Assembly: GCA_022394775.1 (NCBI GenBank)
Contig: JAGFCB010000291.1
Coordinates: forward strand, 1-54,374
DNA from: Candidatus Poribacteria bacterium
GTDB lineage: Bacteria > Poribacteria > WGA-4E > WGA-3G
Length of the DNA stretch: 54,374 nucleotides
Reading direction: 5' to 3'
The translations under genes were made by a program, and so were the position numbers. A model generated the notes under the pieces. That model was given only the letters and a program-made list of their open reading frames with translations, made no database searches and was not told where the DNA came from. Of the stretch, positions 15,682 through 23,999 are shown piece by piece (the stretch's first letter is position 1; every line of letters starts with the position of its first letter).

Positions 15682-15888
15682 CTACAATTCATTTTCTTCA
15701 ATTCCACTGATCTTCATAAAATGTCTCTGCAACCCGCGTTTGAGTGTTTTATTTCCGTGGACAGGCACGACTATCCGCTCTGGAACGTCATCTTTAGCAT
15801 AAATGTAATGGCTGCCTTTAATTCGCTTTAACTGCCAATTGTGTTTTTCTAATAATCGGCAAAACGCTTTACCGGTTAAAGCTTTCAA
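15682..15888 (-). CDS. hicA: HicA-type toxin (mRNA interferase)
   Basis: This 68-residue protein has the HicA double-stranded-RNA-binding-like fold: LTGKAFCRLLEKHNW, then KRIKGSHYIY with the catalytic His at residue 27, then VVPVHGNKTLKRGLQR. The start is a TTG that overlaps the HicB stop by two bases (TTGA), with GGAG 8 nt ahead. HicA toxins cleave mRNA and are blocked by HicB. Gene order is antitoxin first, toxin second, which is less common than hicA-hicB but well known. The pair is inserted downstream of the VOC gene within the nuo locus. Confidence 0.88.
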   Translation of the reverse strand: MKALTGKAFCRLLEKHNWQLKRIKGSHYIYAKDDVPERIVVPVHGNKTLKRGLQRHFMKISGIEENEL

Positions 15889-16088
15889 ACAGCTATCTCC
15901 ATCACTTTATCATTTTCCGTGATTTCTATAGTGTTAACATCTACGGATAAATATCCTTCAATTGCTTCATAAATGTTTTCAAGCAATTCTTCAAAAGTGT
16001 CGCCTTGTGTGGCACAACCAGTGAGTGATGGCACTTCCGCCCAATATCCGCCTTCCTCAGCTTTGTGGATAACAACTTTTAATTTCAT
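15885..16088 (-). CDS. hicB: HicB-type antitoxin
   Basis: This 67-residue protein is the partial RNase H fold HicB antitoxin: MKLKVVIHKAEEGGYWAEVP followed by SLTGCATQGDTFEELLENI and EAIEGYL. I start at MKLK because this is the conserved family beginning; an ATG five codons earlier is directly joined to GAAGAGG and is too close to it. It is a short form without a DNA-binding domain, so self-regulation may need other means. It overlaps hicA, giving tight coupling. The upstream open extension runs antisense-like over the VOC gene end and is not coding. Confidence 0.87.
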   Translation of the reverse strand: MKLKVVIHKAEEGGYWAEVPSLTGCATQGDTFEELLENIYEAIEGYLSVDVNTIEITENDKVMEIAV

Positions 16089-16149
16089 AGAATTTAATGC
16101 CATCCTCTTCAAAATTATCTTATCTATCTTTGTGAGAAAATTCCCAAAA

Positions 16150-16491
16150 TCAATAGTCGCCGTAAAACTGGATACGGTTGCCTTCAGGATCGCGGATATC
16201 GAAAATGGCATGCCCATTTTCATTTTCAAGTTTCCGTAACCGTTTCCCTTTCGATTTTATGTGCTGATGAATGGCACTCACGCTTTCAACCTGAAACATC
16301 AGTTTTTGTCTACCTTCGTTGGGTTTGCTGGCACTATGGAGACACAACGTGCAAGCACCCGCATTAAAACGGAAAAACCGGTGTTCAGGAAACGGCTGGT
16401 CCTCGTCTGGCACTAATCCGATGACATCCCTGTAAAAGGCGATGACAGTTTTCATGTCTTTGACGAAAAGCATAATCCCTGTGAGTTCCAT
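16150..16491 (-). CDS. VOC (glyoxalase/bleomycin-resistance/dioxygenase) family protein
   Basis: This 113-residue single-domain VOC protein has the typical pattern: first strand MELTGIMLFVKDMKTVIAFY, then RFNAGACTLCLH in the middle and the closing strand IFDIRDPEGNRIQFYG. Two paired beta-alpha-beta-beta-beta modules are expected to form a dimer with a metal or small-molecule site; the substrate cannot be told. A strong GGGAGG precedes the ATG. It follows nuoD by 37 nt. A C-terminal fragment of a second copy lies at 15509-15667 on the other side of hicAB. Confidence 0.85.
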   Translation of the reverse strand: MELTGIMLFVKDMKTVIAFYRDVIGLVPDEDQPFPEHRFFRFNAGACTLCLHSASKPNEGRQKLMFQVESVSAIHQHIKSKGKRLRKLENENGHAIFDIRDPEGNRIQFYGDY

Positions 16492-16528
16492 TGATTCCTC
16501 CCAAAACAGATAATACGTTCTGACAAAG

Positions 16529-17725
16529 TTACCGGTCTAATTCTCCCGCGATGACGTTCAGACTTCCCAAAACAGCCACAGTATCGGACACCATTCCGCC
16601 TTCTAACATGTGGGGCAGTGCTTGGAAGTGGAAGAAACTCGGCGGACGGATGCGGATACGATAAGCGGTTCCACTGCCATCACTGACAATATAAAAGCCG
16701 AGTTCGCCGTTCGGCGATTCCGTTGCACAATAGTGATCACCCTTTGGCGGCTGCACACCGTGTCCGTCCATAACAACTTTAAAGTGGTGGATTAAGCCCT
16801 CAATATGCCCATAAGCATCAGACTTGTTCGGCATTGTGATTTTGTTATCTTCGACGTTGACGGGTCCATCAGGGATATTATCGAGAACTTGGGTAACGAT
16901 CCCACAGCTCTGAATCATCTCCTCCATCCGGACGAGGTATCGGTCATAAGCATCACCGTTAGTTCCGACAGGTACATCAAAATTGACTTCATGGTAACTG
17001 GAATACGGTTCAGCCTTGCGAATGTCGTGAGCAACGCCGGCCGCTCGGAGACAGGGACCCGTTAACCCGTAATTAACTGCAGCATCCGCAGAAATGGGAC
17101 CGACACCTTTTGTGCGGTCCATCCATATCCGATTCTTTGTGAGCAGCGTATGGGTCTCCTTCAACGCCTTCGGGAAGTTATCGACAAATTGCCGCACATC
17201 TGCCTCACATCCATCGTAGAGGTCACGGAGCACACCGCCGACGCGCGTGTAGCTTGTCGTTAACCGCGCACCGGTTGTTTTTTCAAAGATGCTATACAAT
17301 TTTTCACGTTCGCGGAAACTATAGAGAAACACTGAAAATGCCCCTAAGTCGAGTGCAGCGGTTCCTAACCATAACAGATGATCCGCGAGCCGTGAGAGTT
17401 CCGCCATCAAAATACGGATGTATTGACACCGTTTCGTGACTTCAATGCCGAGTAGCTGCTCAACAGCAAGGACATACCCGAAATTATTCGATAGGGGTGA
17501 CAGATAGTTCATCCGGTCCGTCACAACAATATACTGGTTATAGTCCAAGTGTTCACCGAGCTTCTCAAACCCGGTATGCAGATAACCTGCATGTGGTGTC
17601 GCTTTCAAAACGGACTCACCATCAAGTTCCAACACAATACGGAGCGTGCCGTGCGTTGCCGGATGTTGCGGACCGAAGTTAAGAACCATCTTCTCGCCTG
17701 TGGCGCGTTCCAGCCCACCTTGCAT
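16529..17725 (-). CDS. nuoD: NADH-quinone oxidoreductase subunit D
   Basis: This 398-residue 49-kDa-type subunit lines the quinone site together with NuoB and NuoH. It has MVLNFGPQHPATHGTLRIVL near the start, the YTRVGG and GLTGPCLRAAG segments and the C-terminal ELDR. I choose the ATG giving MQGGLER because AGGAG lies 7 nt before it; the ATG ten codons upstream lies inside a REP-like repeat and has no ribosome binding site. It is separate from nuoC here, not fused. Confidence 0.97.
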   Translation of the reverse strand: MQGGLERATGEKMVLNFGPQHPATHGTLRIVLELDGESVLKATPHAGYLHTGFEKLGEHLDYNQYIVVTDRMNYLSPLSNNFGYVLAVEQLLGIEVTKRCQYIRILMAELSRLADHLLWLGTAALDLGAFSVFLYSFREREKLYSIFEKTTGARLTTSYTRVGGVLRDLYDGCEADVRQFVDNFPKALKETHTLLTKNRIWMDRTKGVGPISADAAVNYGLTGPCLRAAGVAHDIRKAEPYSSYHEVNFDVPVGTNGDAYDRYLVRMEEMIQSCGIVTQVLDNIPDGPVNVEDNKITMPNKSDAYGHIEGLIHHFKVVMDGHGVQPPKGDHYCATESPNGELGFYIVSDGSGTAYRIRIRPPSFFHFQALPHMLEGGMVSDTVAVLGSLNVIAGELDR

Positions 17726-17743
17726 AGAATACTCCTTGTAAAA

Positions 17744-17856
17744 GTTGTCAGTCATCAGTCATCAGTTATCAGTTAAGAATTGTAACGGTTGCGAATTGTA
17801 AAAGTACCACAAGCGGTTCTGAACTGACAACCGATCATCGATAGCTAATAACTATT
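17744..17856. repeat. REP-like intergenic repeat (copy 4), nuoC-nuoD gap
   Basis: GTCAGTCATCAGTCATCAGT plus further TTATCAGT units on the left are mirrored on the right by AACTGACAACCGATCATCG and AGCTAATAAC in the opposite orientation. This is the longest copy in the window and fills the whole gap between nuoC and the nuoD ribosome binding site. It also creates the spurious upstream nuoD start. Confidence 0.65.
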
Positions 17857-17860
17857 AAAT

Positions 17861-18409
17861 CTACACATTCTGTTTATCAAAATTAAAGCGTTCGCGTTCG
17901 CCGCGTCCGCGGAGCGGATAATCTTTACGAAGCGGGTGTCCCTCAAAATCGTCTGGCATCAAAATCCGGCGCAGATCCGGGTGCCCATCAAAAGTGATAC
18001 CGAACATGTCGTAGGTCTCACGCTCCAGCCAGTTCGCACCCTGCCACAACGCTGTGACTGACGCAATACTCAGGTCATTTTCAGGCATAGGAACCTTTAC
18101 GCGAAGACGACACTGCCCCTGATAGGAATACAACTGATAGACTACCATAAATCTCGCGTAGTCGAATTGCATCAATTCCGATTCCATCTGCGAATTGTCA
18201 ACTGCGGTGACATCAACGAGGAAAGTATAAGCGAGTTCGGGATCAGTTTTCAGGTATTCTAAAACCGCGTAAGCCCGCTCTTTACGGATGACTACGACGA
18301 CAGTACCCCGCGACTCATCCTGTGCCAAGAGCGCGTCTGCATAATTCGCCTCTAATTTTCCCAAAACAAGGGGTTTCGGTTGTTCTTCGACTTGGTTTTC
18401 TTCACTCAT
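17861..18409 (-). CDS. nuoC: NADH-quinone oxidoreductase subunit C
   Basis: This 182-residue 30-kDa-type subunit has the family signature ERETYDMFGITFDGHPDLRR followed by ILMPDDFEGHPLRKDYPL near the C-terminus. It packs against NuoD in the connecting part of complex I. Its start overlaps the end of nuoB by 8 nt, so translation is coupled. The first 15 residues are charged and not conserved. Confidence 0.97.
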   Translation of the reverse strand: MSEENQVEEQPKPLVLGKLEANYADALLAQDESRGTVVVVIRKERAYAVLEYLKTDPELAYTFLVDVTAVDNSQMESELMQFDYARFMVVYQLYSYQGQCRLRVKVPMPENDLSIASVTALWQGANWLERETYDMFGITFDGHPDLRRILMPDDFEGHPLRKDYPLRGRGERERFNFDKQNV

Positions 18410-18914
18410 AAACTACCTCTACGCCTTTAGGCGAAGCACCGCTAGCGATCTTTTGCTGTACCTGTAGCACTGCATCAATAAGATCTTCGGGGCGCGGGGG
18501 GCATCCGGGGATGTAGACATCCACAGGAATAAATTGGTCAACACCTTGAATGAGGGTATAGGTATCAAACACACCCCCACAGGAAGCGCATGCCCCCATT
18601 GAAATTACCCACTTTGGATCCGGCATCTGGTCATAGATACGTTTCAGTACTGGCATCATCTTGATGGAAATCCTGCCGGAAACGATAAGGAGATCCGATT
18701 GACGCGGTGAAAACCGAATTGCCTCAGAACCGAATCGAGAAAGATCAAACTTGGATGCCAAGGTCGCCATCATTTCTATGGCACAGCAGGCAGTTCCAAA
18801 CGGCATCGGCCACAATGAGTTCTTTCGTCCCCAATTGACTACCTTATCAATCGTCGTCGTGATGATGTTGCCATCCGTTTCCTCGGGCCCTCGTCCAACA
18901 AAATCTAATCCCAT
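18402..18914 (-). CDS. nuoB: NADH-quinone oxidoreductase subunit B
   Basis: This 170-residue subunit holds the terminal [4Fe-4S] cluster N2 that reduces quinone. The ligands are Cys43 and Cys44 in FGTACCAIEMM, Cys109 in MGACASCGG and Cys138 in IPGCPPRPE. I start at MGLDFVGRG because AAGGAGG lies 6 nt before that ATG; it overlaps the nuoA end by 10 nt. The seven-codon longer frame has no ribosome binding site. Confidence 0.97.
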   Translation of the reverse strand: MGLDFVGRGPEETDGNIITTTIDKVVNWGRKNSLWPMPFGTACCAIEMMATLASKFDLSRFGSEAIRFSPRQSDLLIVSGRISIKMMPVLKRIYDQMPDPKWVISMGACASCGGVFDTYTLIQGVDQFIPVDVYIPGCPPRPEDLIDAVLQVQQKIASGASPKGVEVVYE

Positions 18915-19273
18915 GTTAAGCCTCCTTTCTTCCAAGCGTAAATATAGCCAAGAAGAAGAATACCGATAAATACCAGCATCTCAACTAAAATAAATAAACC
19001 ACTCGTTTCAGAGAATTTCTTGAAAACCACTGCCCACGGGTAGAGGAAAACTACCTCAATATCAAAGATGATAAAGAGCATCGCGATGAGGTCGAACCGG
19101 ATGGTGAACCGCTGCCTCGCATCGCCAATGGGTTGTACGCCGGATTCGTAAACGGAGAGTTTAACGCGGGTCGGGCGTTTGGGTCCAAGAAGATGGGTTA
19201 GTCCGAGATTGATCGCCGCGAAAAGCACGGCGAACAACCCTAACAGCAAGATAGGAAGATAATCTATTAACAT
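18905..19273 (-). CDS. nuoA: NADH-quinone oxidoreductase subunit A
   Basis: This 122-residue protein has three membrane helices and the conserved loop KLSVYESGVQPIGDARQRF, followed by RFDLIAMLFIIFDIEVVFLYPWA, the standard NuoA signature. I start at MLIDYLPILL; a GTG nine codons earlier is possible but no better supported. It is the first gene of the locus. The upstream 160 bp is AT-rich and should carry the operon promoter. Confidence 0.96.
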   Translation of the reverse strand: MLIDYLPILLLGLFAVLFAAINLGLTHLLGPKRPTRVKLSVYESGVQPIGDARQRFTIRFDLIAMLFIIFDIEVVFLYPWAVVFKKFSETSGLFILVEMLVFIGILLLGYIYAWKKGGLTWD

Positions 19274-19380
19274 TGTTTCTAATCTATTTTGTCCTCGCAC
19301 ATTTTAATATTGGTGCGCAAGCATCACCAAAGTGAGGGTTAATTCAGACTCGTAAACATGTTCTTTTTAATATGCTTAAT

Positions 19381-19409
19381 AGTTTCTCATATTTCAAAAA
19401 CATTGTCAA
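19381..19409 (-). promoter_or_regulatory. Candidate nuo operon promoter
   Basis: On the minus strand a perfect TTGACA (19409-19404) is followed after 17 nt by GAAACT, a poor -10 match. A second TTGACA lies 28 bp upstream, overlapping the end of the preceding gene. The surroundings are very AT-rich. The -35 is convincing; the -10 is not. Confidence 0.35.
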
Positions 19410-19433
19410 GTTTTTATTGAAAAAAATAAATTG

Positions 19434-20174
19434 TCAAAACTGCTTCAAGTTGCCCCATGTCGTCGCGAGTTTTCCTTTCGATGCTACGGGTAACTTTCCC
19501 TTGTCGGGGATATCTTTACCGGTGATAATAACATTATCGAAGTTCGCGTTGTAATTTGCGACACCAAACCCGGCACCGCCTGTCAGAAGAAGACCATCAA
19601 GCCTACCTACTTTTCCTTCAAAGAGTGCTCGACCCGCAAGGACCAAAGCAAAGTCACCGCCGGTTTCTGTAATTTGCTCATCGTTTATCGAAAAACTGAA
19701 GGTTTCACCCTTAACACTCAATTTCAGCGTGGACCAGTCGTTCAATTTTAAAAGTGGATGATTCCCGATGTACAGGAGTTGCGACTGATTTGTGTGGAAA
19801 TCACCGGTACGACAGATCGCATTTGGTGTTCCGAAAGGTCTGTCACCAACCTCACAGAATACCAACCAGGTGCCTTTAATCCGCGCAGCAATCACAATAC
19901 TTGCCAGTCTATGTTTTTCAAGCGGCTTGACATCAACTTCGATCGTGTAATCCTGCCACTTCTTATTGCCTATCGTGAGTAAACGGGGCCATCCATCGGC
20001 ACTGACCGCGTGAAGTTCACGATTGATAACCTCCCAAGTCCCAGGCTTTTTGTTTTGTTGGACCAGTTCTTGCCAATCCTCCAAGTCGTCATCATTGAAG
20101 GTCTCGATAAATGTCCCTGCCCATCCAGAGAGGGGTAATAAAAGAAGCACTGCAACAATCCGTGTTAATTCCAT
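19434..20174 (-). CDS. Secreted DUF1080/LamG-like beta-sandwich protein
   Basis: This 246-residue protein has a short signal peptide (cleavage near WAGTF, about residue 19). The rest reads as a concanavalin-like beta-sandwich: FIETFNDDDLEDWQEL, then YTIEVDVKPLEKHRLASIVI, then LNDWSTLKLSVKGETFSFSI and a closing VGRLDGLLLTGGAGFGVAN. This layout is that of the 3-keto-disaccharide hydrolase (DUF1080) and LamG families, which bind sugars; I cannot point to catalytic residues. A GAGGAG ribosome binding site supports the start. It is upstream of nuoA on the same strand and may end in its promoter region. Confidence 0.75.
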   Translation of the reverse strand: MELTRIVAVLLLLPLSGWAGTFIETFNDDDLEDWQELVQQNKKPGTWEVINRELHAVSADGWPRLLTIGNKKWQDYTIEVDVKPLEKHRLASIVIAARIKGTWLVFCEVGDRPFGTPNAICRTGDFHTNQSQLLYIGNHPLLKLNDWSTLKLSVKGETFSFSINDEQITETGGDFALVLAGRALFEGKVGRLDGLLLTGGAGFGVANYNANFDNVIITGKDIPDKGKLPVASKGKLATTWGNLKQF

Positions 20175-20270
20175 AGCAAATCTCCTCTTGTTTTCGACTC
20201 CATCATACGAGTAGGTAAAGTCTAATACAAGACTGTAAAAATATCAAGTGATTTTTCGGATTTCTCTGAT

Positions 20271-20293
20271 GAATCTAACTGCATATTAGATTC
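20271..20293 (-). terminator. Hairpin at the pdxH 3' end
   Basis: GAATCTAA and TTAGATTC form a perfect 8-bp stem around a 7-nt loop and overlap the pdxH stop codon. No T run follows directly, so it may protect the mRNA end rather than terminate. Confidence 0.4.
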
Positions 20294-20936
20294 AGGGCGA
20301 CAGCCGCGTCTTTTCCCACCTTCCATCGGGTTGTAGTGTGTAGCAGAGTCGATCATGGAGACGGTTTGGACAGCCCTGCCAGAATTCAAACAGGTTTGGC
20401 ACAAGCCGATACCCACCCCAATGCGGTGGACGTGGAATGGTATCAGATGCGTACGTCTGTTCTGCTCGCTGGAATCCCTCTGTGAGATGTTCTCGTCCGC
20501 TAATAACAATGCTTTGGCGTTCTGTCTGCACAGCAAGTTGGCTACTCACAGGGCGACTGGCGAAATAGGCATCCGATTCTTTCTCGCTCATTTTCTCAAC
20601 GGTACCCGTACTCCGAACCTGCCGGTCAAGTTCACGCCAATAGAAAACCAAGGCAGCATTTGGATTCTCAGCGAGTTCTTTTCCCTTTTGACTCTCATAA
20701 TCGGTGTAGAAACAGAAACCTTTTGCGTCAAAACCTCTGAGTACGACCATTCGAGCAGACGGAATTCCGTCTGCTGTCGCAGTTGCTAATGTCATTGCGT
20801 CTGGCAGGTCTATTTTGGCGGCAATAGCATCAGCGAACCATTTCTCAAATAGTTCAAAAGGATTGGAGGCGACATTCTGCTCAAGCAGATGCCCATTCTG
20901 GGCACTATATTCTCTGCGGAGTTTATCATTATTCAT
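20292..20936 (-). CDS. pdxH: Pyridoxamine/pyridoxine 5'-phosphate oxidase
   Basis: This 214-residue FMN enzyme makes pyridoxal 5'-phosphate. Typical segments are AMTLATATADGIPSARMVVL, KGFCFYTDYESQKGKEL, NPNAALVFYWRELDRQVR, FASRPVSSQLAV and the C-terminal PPHWGGYRLVPN with FWQG and RLHDR. Length is standard. Its product is the cofactor of the glycine decarboxylase encoded nearby at 23989-26835, though the two need not be co-regulated. No ribosome binding site is visible before the ATG. Confidence 0.95.
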   Translation of the reverse strand: MNNDKLRREYSAQNGHLLEQNVASNPFELFEKWFADAIAAKIDLPDAMTLATATADGIPSARMVVLRGFDAKGFCFYTDYESQKGKELAENPNAALVFYWRELDRQVRSTGTVEKMSEKESDAYFASRPVSSQLAVQTERQSIVISGREHLTEGFQRAEQTYASDTIPRPPHWGGYRLVPNLFEFWQGCPNRLHDRLCYTLQPDGRWEKTRLSP

Positions 20937-20959
20937 AATTGAAATGGTTCTCAGCTATT

Positions 20960-21013
20960 GGTCATCAGTTAAGAGGTGTCGGGTTAAACCAGATTCCTCT
21001 TTAACCGATAACC
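20960..21013. repeat. REP-like repeat (copy 5) with a nearly perfect long inverted repeat
   Basis: The left arm GGTCATCAGTTAAGAGG and the right arm CCTCTTTAACCGATAACC pair over 17-18 bases, with a one-base bulge and two G-T-type differences, around a 19-nt centre that holds its own palindrome GGGTTAAACC. It lies between the trkH stop and pdxH start and shows best that the TTATCAGT family is a hairpin-forming element. Confidence 0.7.
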
Positions 21014-21028
21014 ACTACAATGAAATAC

Positions 21029-22534
21029 CTATCTTTTCCAAAAGTTCGGTGAAAAAAGGATAAGTACGGTATAGAGTTCTAAGCGGCCGAGTAACATACA
21101 AAAAGATAGGACATATTTTCCCGTTGTATGAATGTGGGCATAATTATCAGTCGGCCCGACACTGCCGAGACCGGGGCCTATGTTGCCCATTGTAGCGATC
21201 GTTGCGCCAGCAGCACTGACAAGGTCAAGTCCTAAGGTTGTCATGATGCAGGTTACAATCGCAAAGATCCCAATAAAAAAGAAGAAAAAACCGAGAACGT
21301 TTGTCATAACTTCGGGTGGTACCACTCGGTCATTAACACGAATAGGCAGGACAGCATGTGGGAAGATGAGCCGTTTAATTTCGGCACCGCTCTGCTTGAT
21401 AAGAAGAAGGAACCGAACCTGCTTCATCCCGCCACCAGTGGAACCAGCACAACCACCGTAGAACATCAACGTCACCAAGATAAATTGGGAAAGTGCTGGC
21501 CACTGTTCAAAGTCAGCAGTCCCGTAGCCCGTGGTTGTGATGATAGACATCACCTGAAATGCCGCATAGCGCAGTGATGTCCACATCGAATCGTAAGGAA
21601 CCTGTCCATCGACTTGAAACCTGATCGTGTTCCATGAAATTAAAGTGATACTCACTGCGATAACAGTGCAATAGAACTTAAATTCTGTATCTTGGAAATA
21701 ACTTTTGACATCACCGCGGAGTGCGCGATAGTGGAGTGCGAAATTGGTGCCTGCCAGAAACATAAAACAGCAGATGACCATGTCAATGTAGACGCTATCG
21801 TAGTGCCCAACGCTGCTGTTTTTTGTAGAAAACCCACCCGTTGCCATGGTACCGAAGGTATGGCAGAGCGCGTCAAAAAGCGTCATGTTTCCCAGCATCA
21901 GTAAGACTGTTTCCGCGATAGAGAGAAGCAGATAAACGCCCCAAAGTAGTTTTGCAGTCTGGGCAATGCGCGGGGTAAGTCGGTCCGTTTGAGGTCCCGG
22001 AGCTTCAGCGCGAAAAAGCTGCATACCACCAACACCGAGCATTGGTAGAATAGCCACAGCAAGCACAACAATCCCCATCCCACCGAGCCAATGTGAGAAA
22101 CTTCGCCAGAAGAGCATGGCGTGCGAAAGGTGTTCAATCTCTGTCAGAACAGTGGCACCCGTCGTTGAAAACCCAGCCATAGATTCAAAATAGCAGAACG
22201 AAAATTCTGTCCACGGTGAACGTCCTTCAACACTAAATACATCTGCGAAGAGATAGGGAAGTGATCCAAAGAGAGCAACTGTTATCCAGCCCAAAGCCAC
22301 AACAGCAAATCCTTCGCGGATACCGAGTTCCTCTTGTCGTGCCCGGATACTCAAACGGAGCCCTAAACCGATAATCAAAGTAATTATTGCTGAAATAACA
22401 AACGCCCGCAAATCGTTCTGGACTTCACCCGCAGCCACGCGATAATAGACAGCCACGCTCAAAGGTAATAGCATGGTCCCTGCGAGACAGATAAGTAAAT
22501 TGCCGAGGGAATAAAAAATTAATCTAAGGCTCAT
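21029..22534 (-). CDS. trkH: Trk potassium uptake protein, membrane subunit
   Basis: This 501-residue membrane protein belongs to the TrkH/KtrB family of potassium channels. It has about ten hydrophobic helices, and selectivity-filter-like loops such as MAGFSTTGATVL, FGTMATGGFSTKNSS, ITTTGYGTADFEQW and ATMGNIGPGLG show the four pore repeats with their Gly. I start at MSLRLIFYSLG, which matches the usual N-terminus; the longer frame overlaps trkA. It starts 28 nt after the trkA stop, and the TrkA protein should gate it. Confidence 0.95.
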   Translation of the reverse strand: MSLRLIFYSLGNLLICLAGTMLLPLSVAVYYRVAAGEVQNDLRAFVISAIITLIIGLGLRLSIRARQEELGIREGFAVVALGWITVALFGSLPYLFADVFSVEGRSPWTEFSFCYFESMAGFSTTGATVLTEIEHLSHAMLFWRSFSHWLGGMGIVVLAVAILPMLGVGGMQLFRAEAPGPQTDRLTPRIAQTAKLLWGVYLLLSIAETVLLMLGNMTLFDALCHTFGTMATGGFSTKNSSVGHYDSVYIDMVICCFMFLAGTNFALHYRALRGDVKSYFQDTEFKFYCTVIAVSITLISWNTIRFQVDGQVPYDSMWTSLRYAAFQVMSIITTTGYGTADFEQWPALSQFILVTLMFYGGCAGSTGGGMKQVRFLLLIKQSGAEIKRLIFPHAVLPIRVNDRVVPPEVMTNVLGFFFFFIGIFAIVTCIMTTLGLDLVSAAGATIATMGNIGPGLGSVGPTDNYAHIHTTGKYVLSFCMLLGRLELYTVLILFSPNFWKR

Positions 22535-22562
22535 GGTGAAAGAGGCTCGAAGGAGTATATCT

Positions 22563-23969
22563 TTAGTTTCTACGTTCCGCGAACAGGTCTTCGACGATCG
22601 AAATTGCACCAGGCATACTAAATACAATCACGCGATCCGCTGGCTGGATAACAGACTGTCCTGTAGGGATAATGAGTTTTTCGCGCCGAATAATCGCACC
22701 AATAAAGGCGTTTTCTGGGAATTTTGTTTTCAAGAGAGCGAGTTCTTTATGCACAATTTTTGCATTGACCCCGGCGACAATCTCAATAGCTTCCGCGTCT
22801 ATGCCGTGGAGCGAGGCAACAGAAACGATGTTTCCACGGCGGATAAGTCGTAAAATATTGCTAACAACCGTAAGATGTCGGCTGACAGCACCATCAAGCC
22901 TCGGAATGCGTGCCAATAGAGGTAGGTAACGCGGCTGCTGAACGAGTGCGAGGGCGCGGTGGGCGCCGTTCTCTTTTGCCGTCATACACGCCATAATATC
23001 GTTTTCATCGTCGCCTGTAACGGAGATGAACCCGTTGACATCATGGACACCTGCTTCTTCAAGTAACCTAAACTTGAGATAATTGCCTTGTAAAACTGTC
23101 GTGTGTTTTAGCATCTGGGAAGCGAGTCGCGCTTTTGCTTGATCTTCCTCGATGAGTTTGACGTTGGTGTCGTTTTCTTCAAGCGTGCGGGCAAGTTCAA
23201 TGCCAATAGGACTCGCGCCAACAATAATAACGCGATCAAGCTGCTGATTAAATGTCATACCACTAATGCGTAACAATTGTTCAACTGCCAGTGTACTACC
23301 GATGACAAAAACCTCATCCCCCTGTTGCAAAGCATCAGTTCCCCGGGGGATGATAATGTGCCTGTTGCCGTTATTCGACGGGTTTCCGTTACTCGAATGT
23401 CCACGGCGGCTAATCGCAGCAAAGCGGGTATCGTTGAGCAGCCCACTCGCGTCTAAGTCGGCGAGCGATCTTCCGATTAAGGGGTTCGACTGTTTAACCC
23501 GAAAAGAGACCAACTGTATCCTACCATCCTCAAATTCGACAATCTCTCGTGCTTCAGGTATCTGTAAAAGCCGGACGAATTCAGCAACACAGAGATGCTC
23601 AGGGTTAATCAGCAGATCGATACCAAAATCGTGGGGAGTTAGACCGCTCTCTGTAGAGAAATAGTCTGGATTCGAGACACGCGCGATTTTTGTGTTAACG
23701 CTGTACCTCTCGGCAATCTGACAAGCGAGCATATTAATTTCATCACTGTTTGTAACGGCAATGAGGAGTCCGGCTTCATCAATGCCCGCGGTTTTAAGAA
23801 GTCGTGGAGATGCACCTGAGCCGCGTAGAGTCTGCAAATCAAGTTGTTCATTAACCCGACTGCAGGCGGCATCGGATTCATCAATGAGGACGACATCGTT
23901 ATGCTCAGCGGTGAGAAGTTTAGCGGTATGAAACCCAACTTCCCCTGCCCCTATAATTATTGCTTTCAT
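22563..23969 (-). CDS. trkA: Trk potassium uptake regulator, NAD-binding
   Basis: This 468-residue cytoplasmic protein is made of two tandem units, each a Rossmann TrkA-N domain followed by a TrkA-C domain. The first nucleotide motif is IIGAGEVGFHTAKLL at residues 4-18, the second IVGASPIGIELARTLEE near residue 235. A Gly/Asn-rich insertion (SNGNPSNNGN) occurs in the first TrkA-C domain. It binds NAD(H)/ATP and gates TrkH, encoded directly downstream. Confidence 0.95.
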   Translation of the reverse strand: MKAIIIGAGEVGFHTAKLLTAEHNDVVLIDESDAACSRVNEQLDLQTLRGSGASPRLLKTAGIDEAGLLIAVTNSDEINMLACQIAERYSVNTKIARVSNPDYFSTESGLTPHDFGIDLLINPEHLCVAEFVRLLQIPEAREIVEFEDGRIQLVSFRVKQSNPLIGRSLADLDASGLLNDTRFAAISRRGHSSNGNPSNNGNRHIIIPRGTDALQQGDEVFVIGSTLAVEQLLRISGMTFNQQLDRVIIVGASPIGIELARTLEENDTNVKLIEEDQAKARLASQMLKHTTVLQGNYLKFRLLEEAGVHDVNGFISVTGDDENDIMACMTAKENGAHRALALVQQPRYLPLLARIPRLDGAVSRHLTVVSNILRLIRRGNIVSVASLHGIDAEAIEIVAGVNAKIVHKELALLKTKFPENAFIGAIIRREKLIIPTGQSVIQPADRVIVFSMPGAISIVEDLFAERRN

Positions 23970-23976
23970 TTTTTAA

Positions 23977-23999
23977 GGTTATCGGTTATCAGCTATTAG
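23977..23999. repeat. REP-like intergenic repeat (copy 6) across the gcvP stop
   Basis: GGTTATCGGTTATCAGCTAT fills the 19-bp gap between gcvP and trkA and extends into gcvP, so that the last codons of gcvP (Asn-Ser-stop) are written by the repeat. It is a half-element without the mirrored arm. Confidence 0.6.

Noticed and set aside
20222..20536. Minus-strand open frame overlapping the pdxH end
   Set aside because: It overlaps pdxH in another frame, and pdxH is clearly the real gene.
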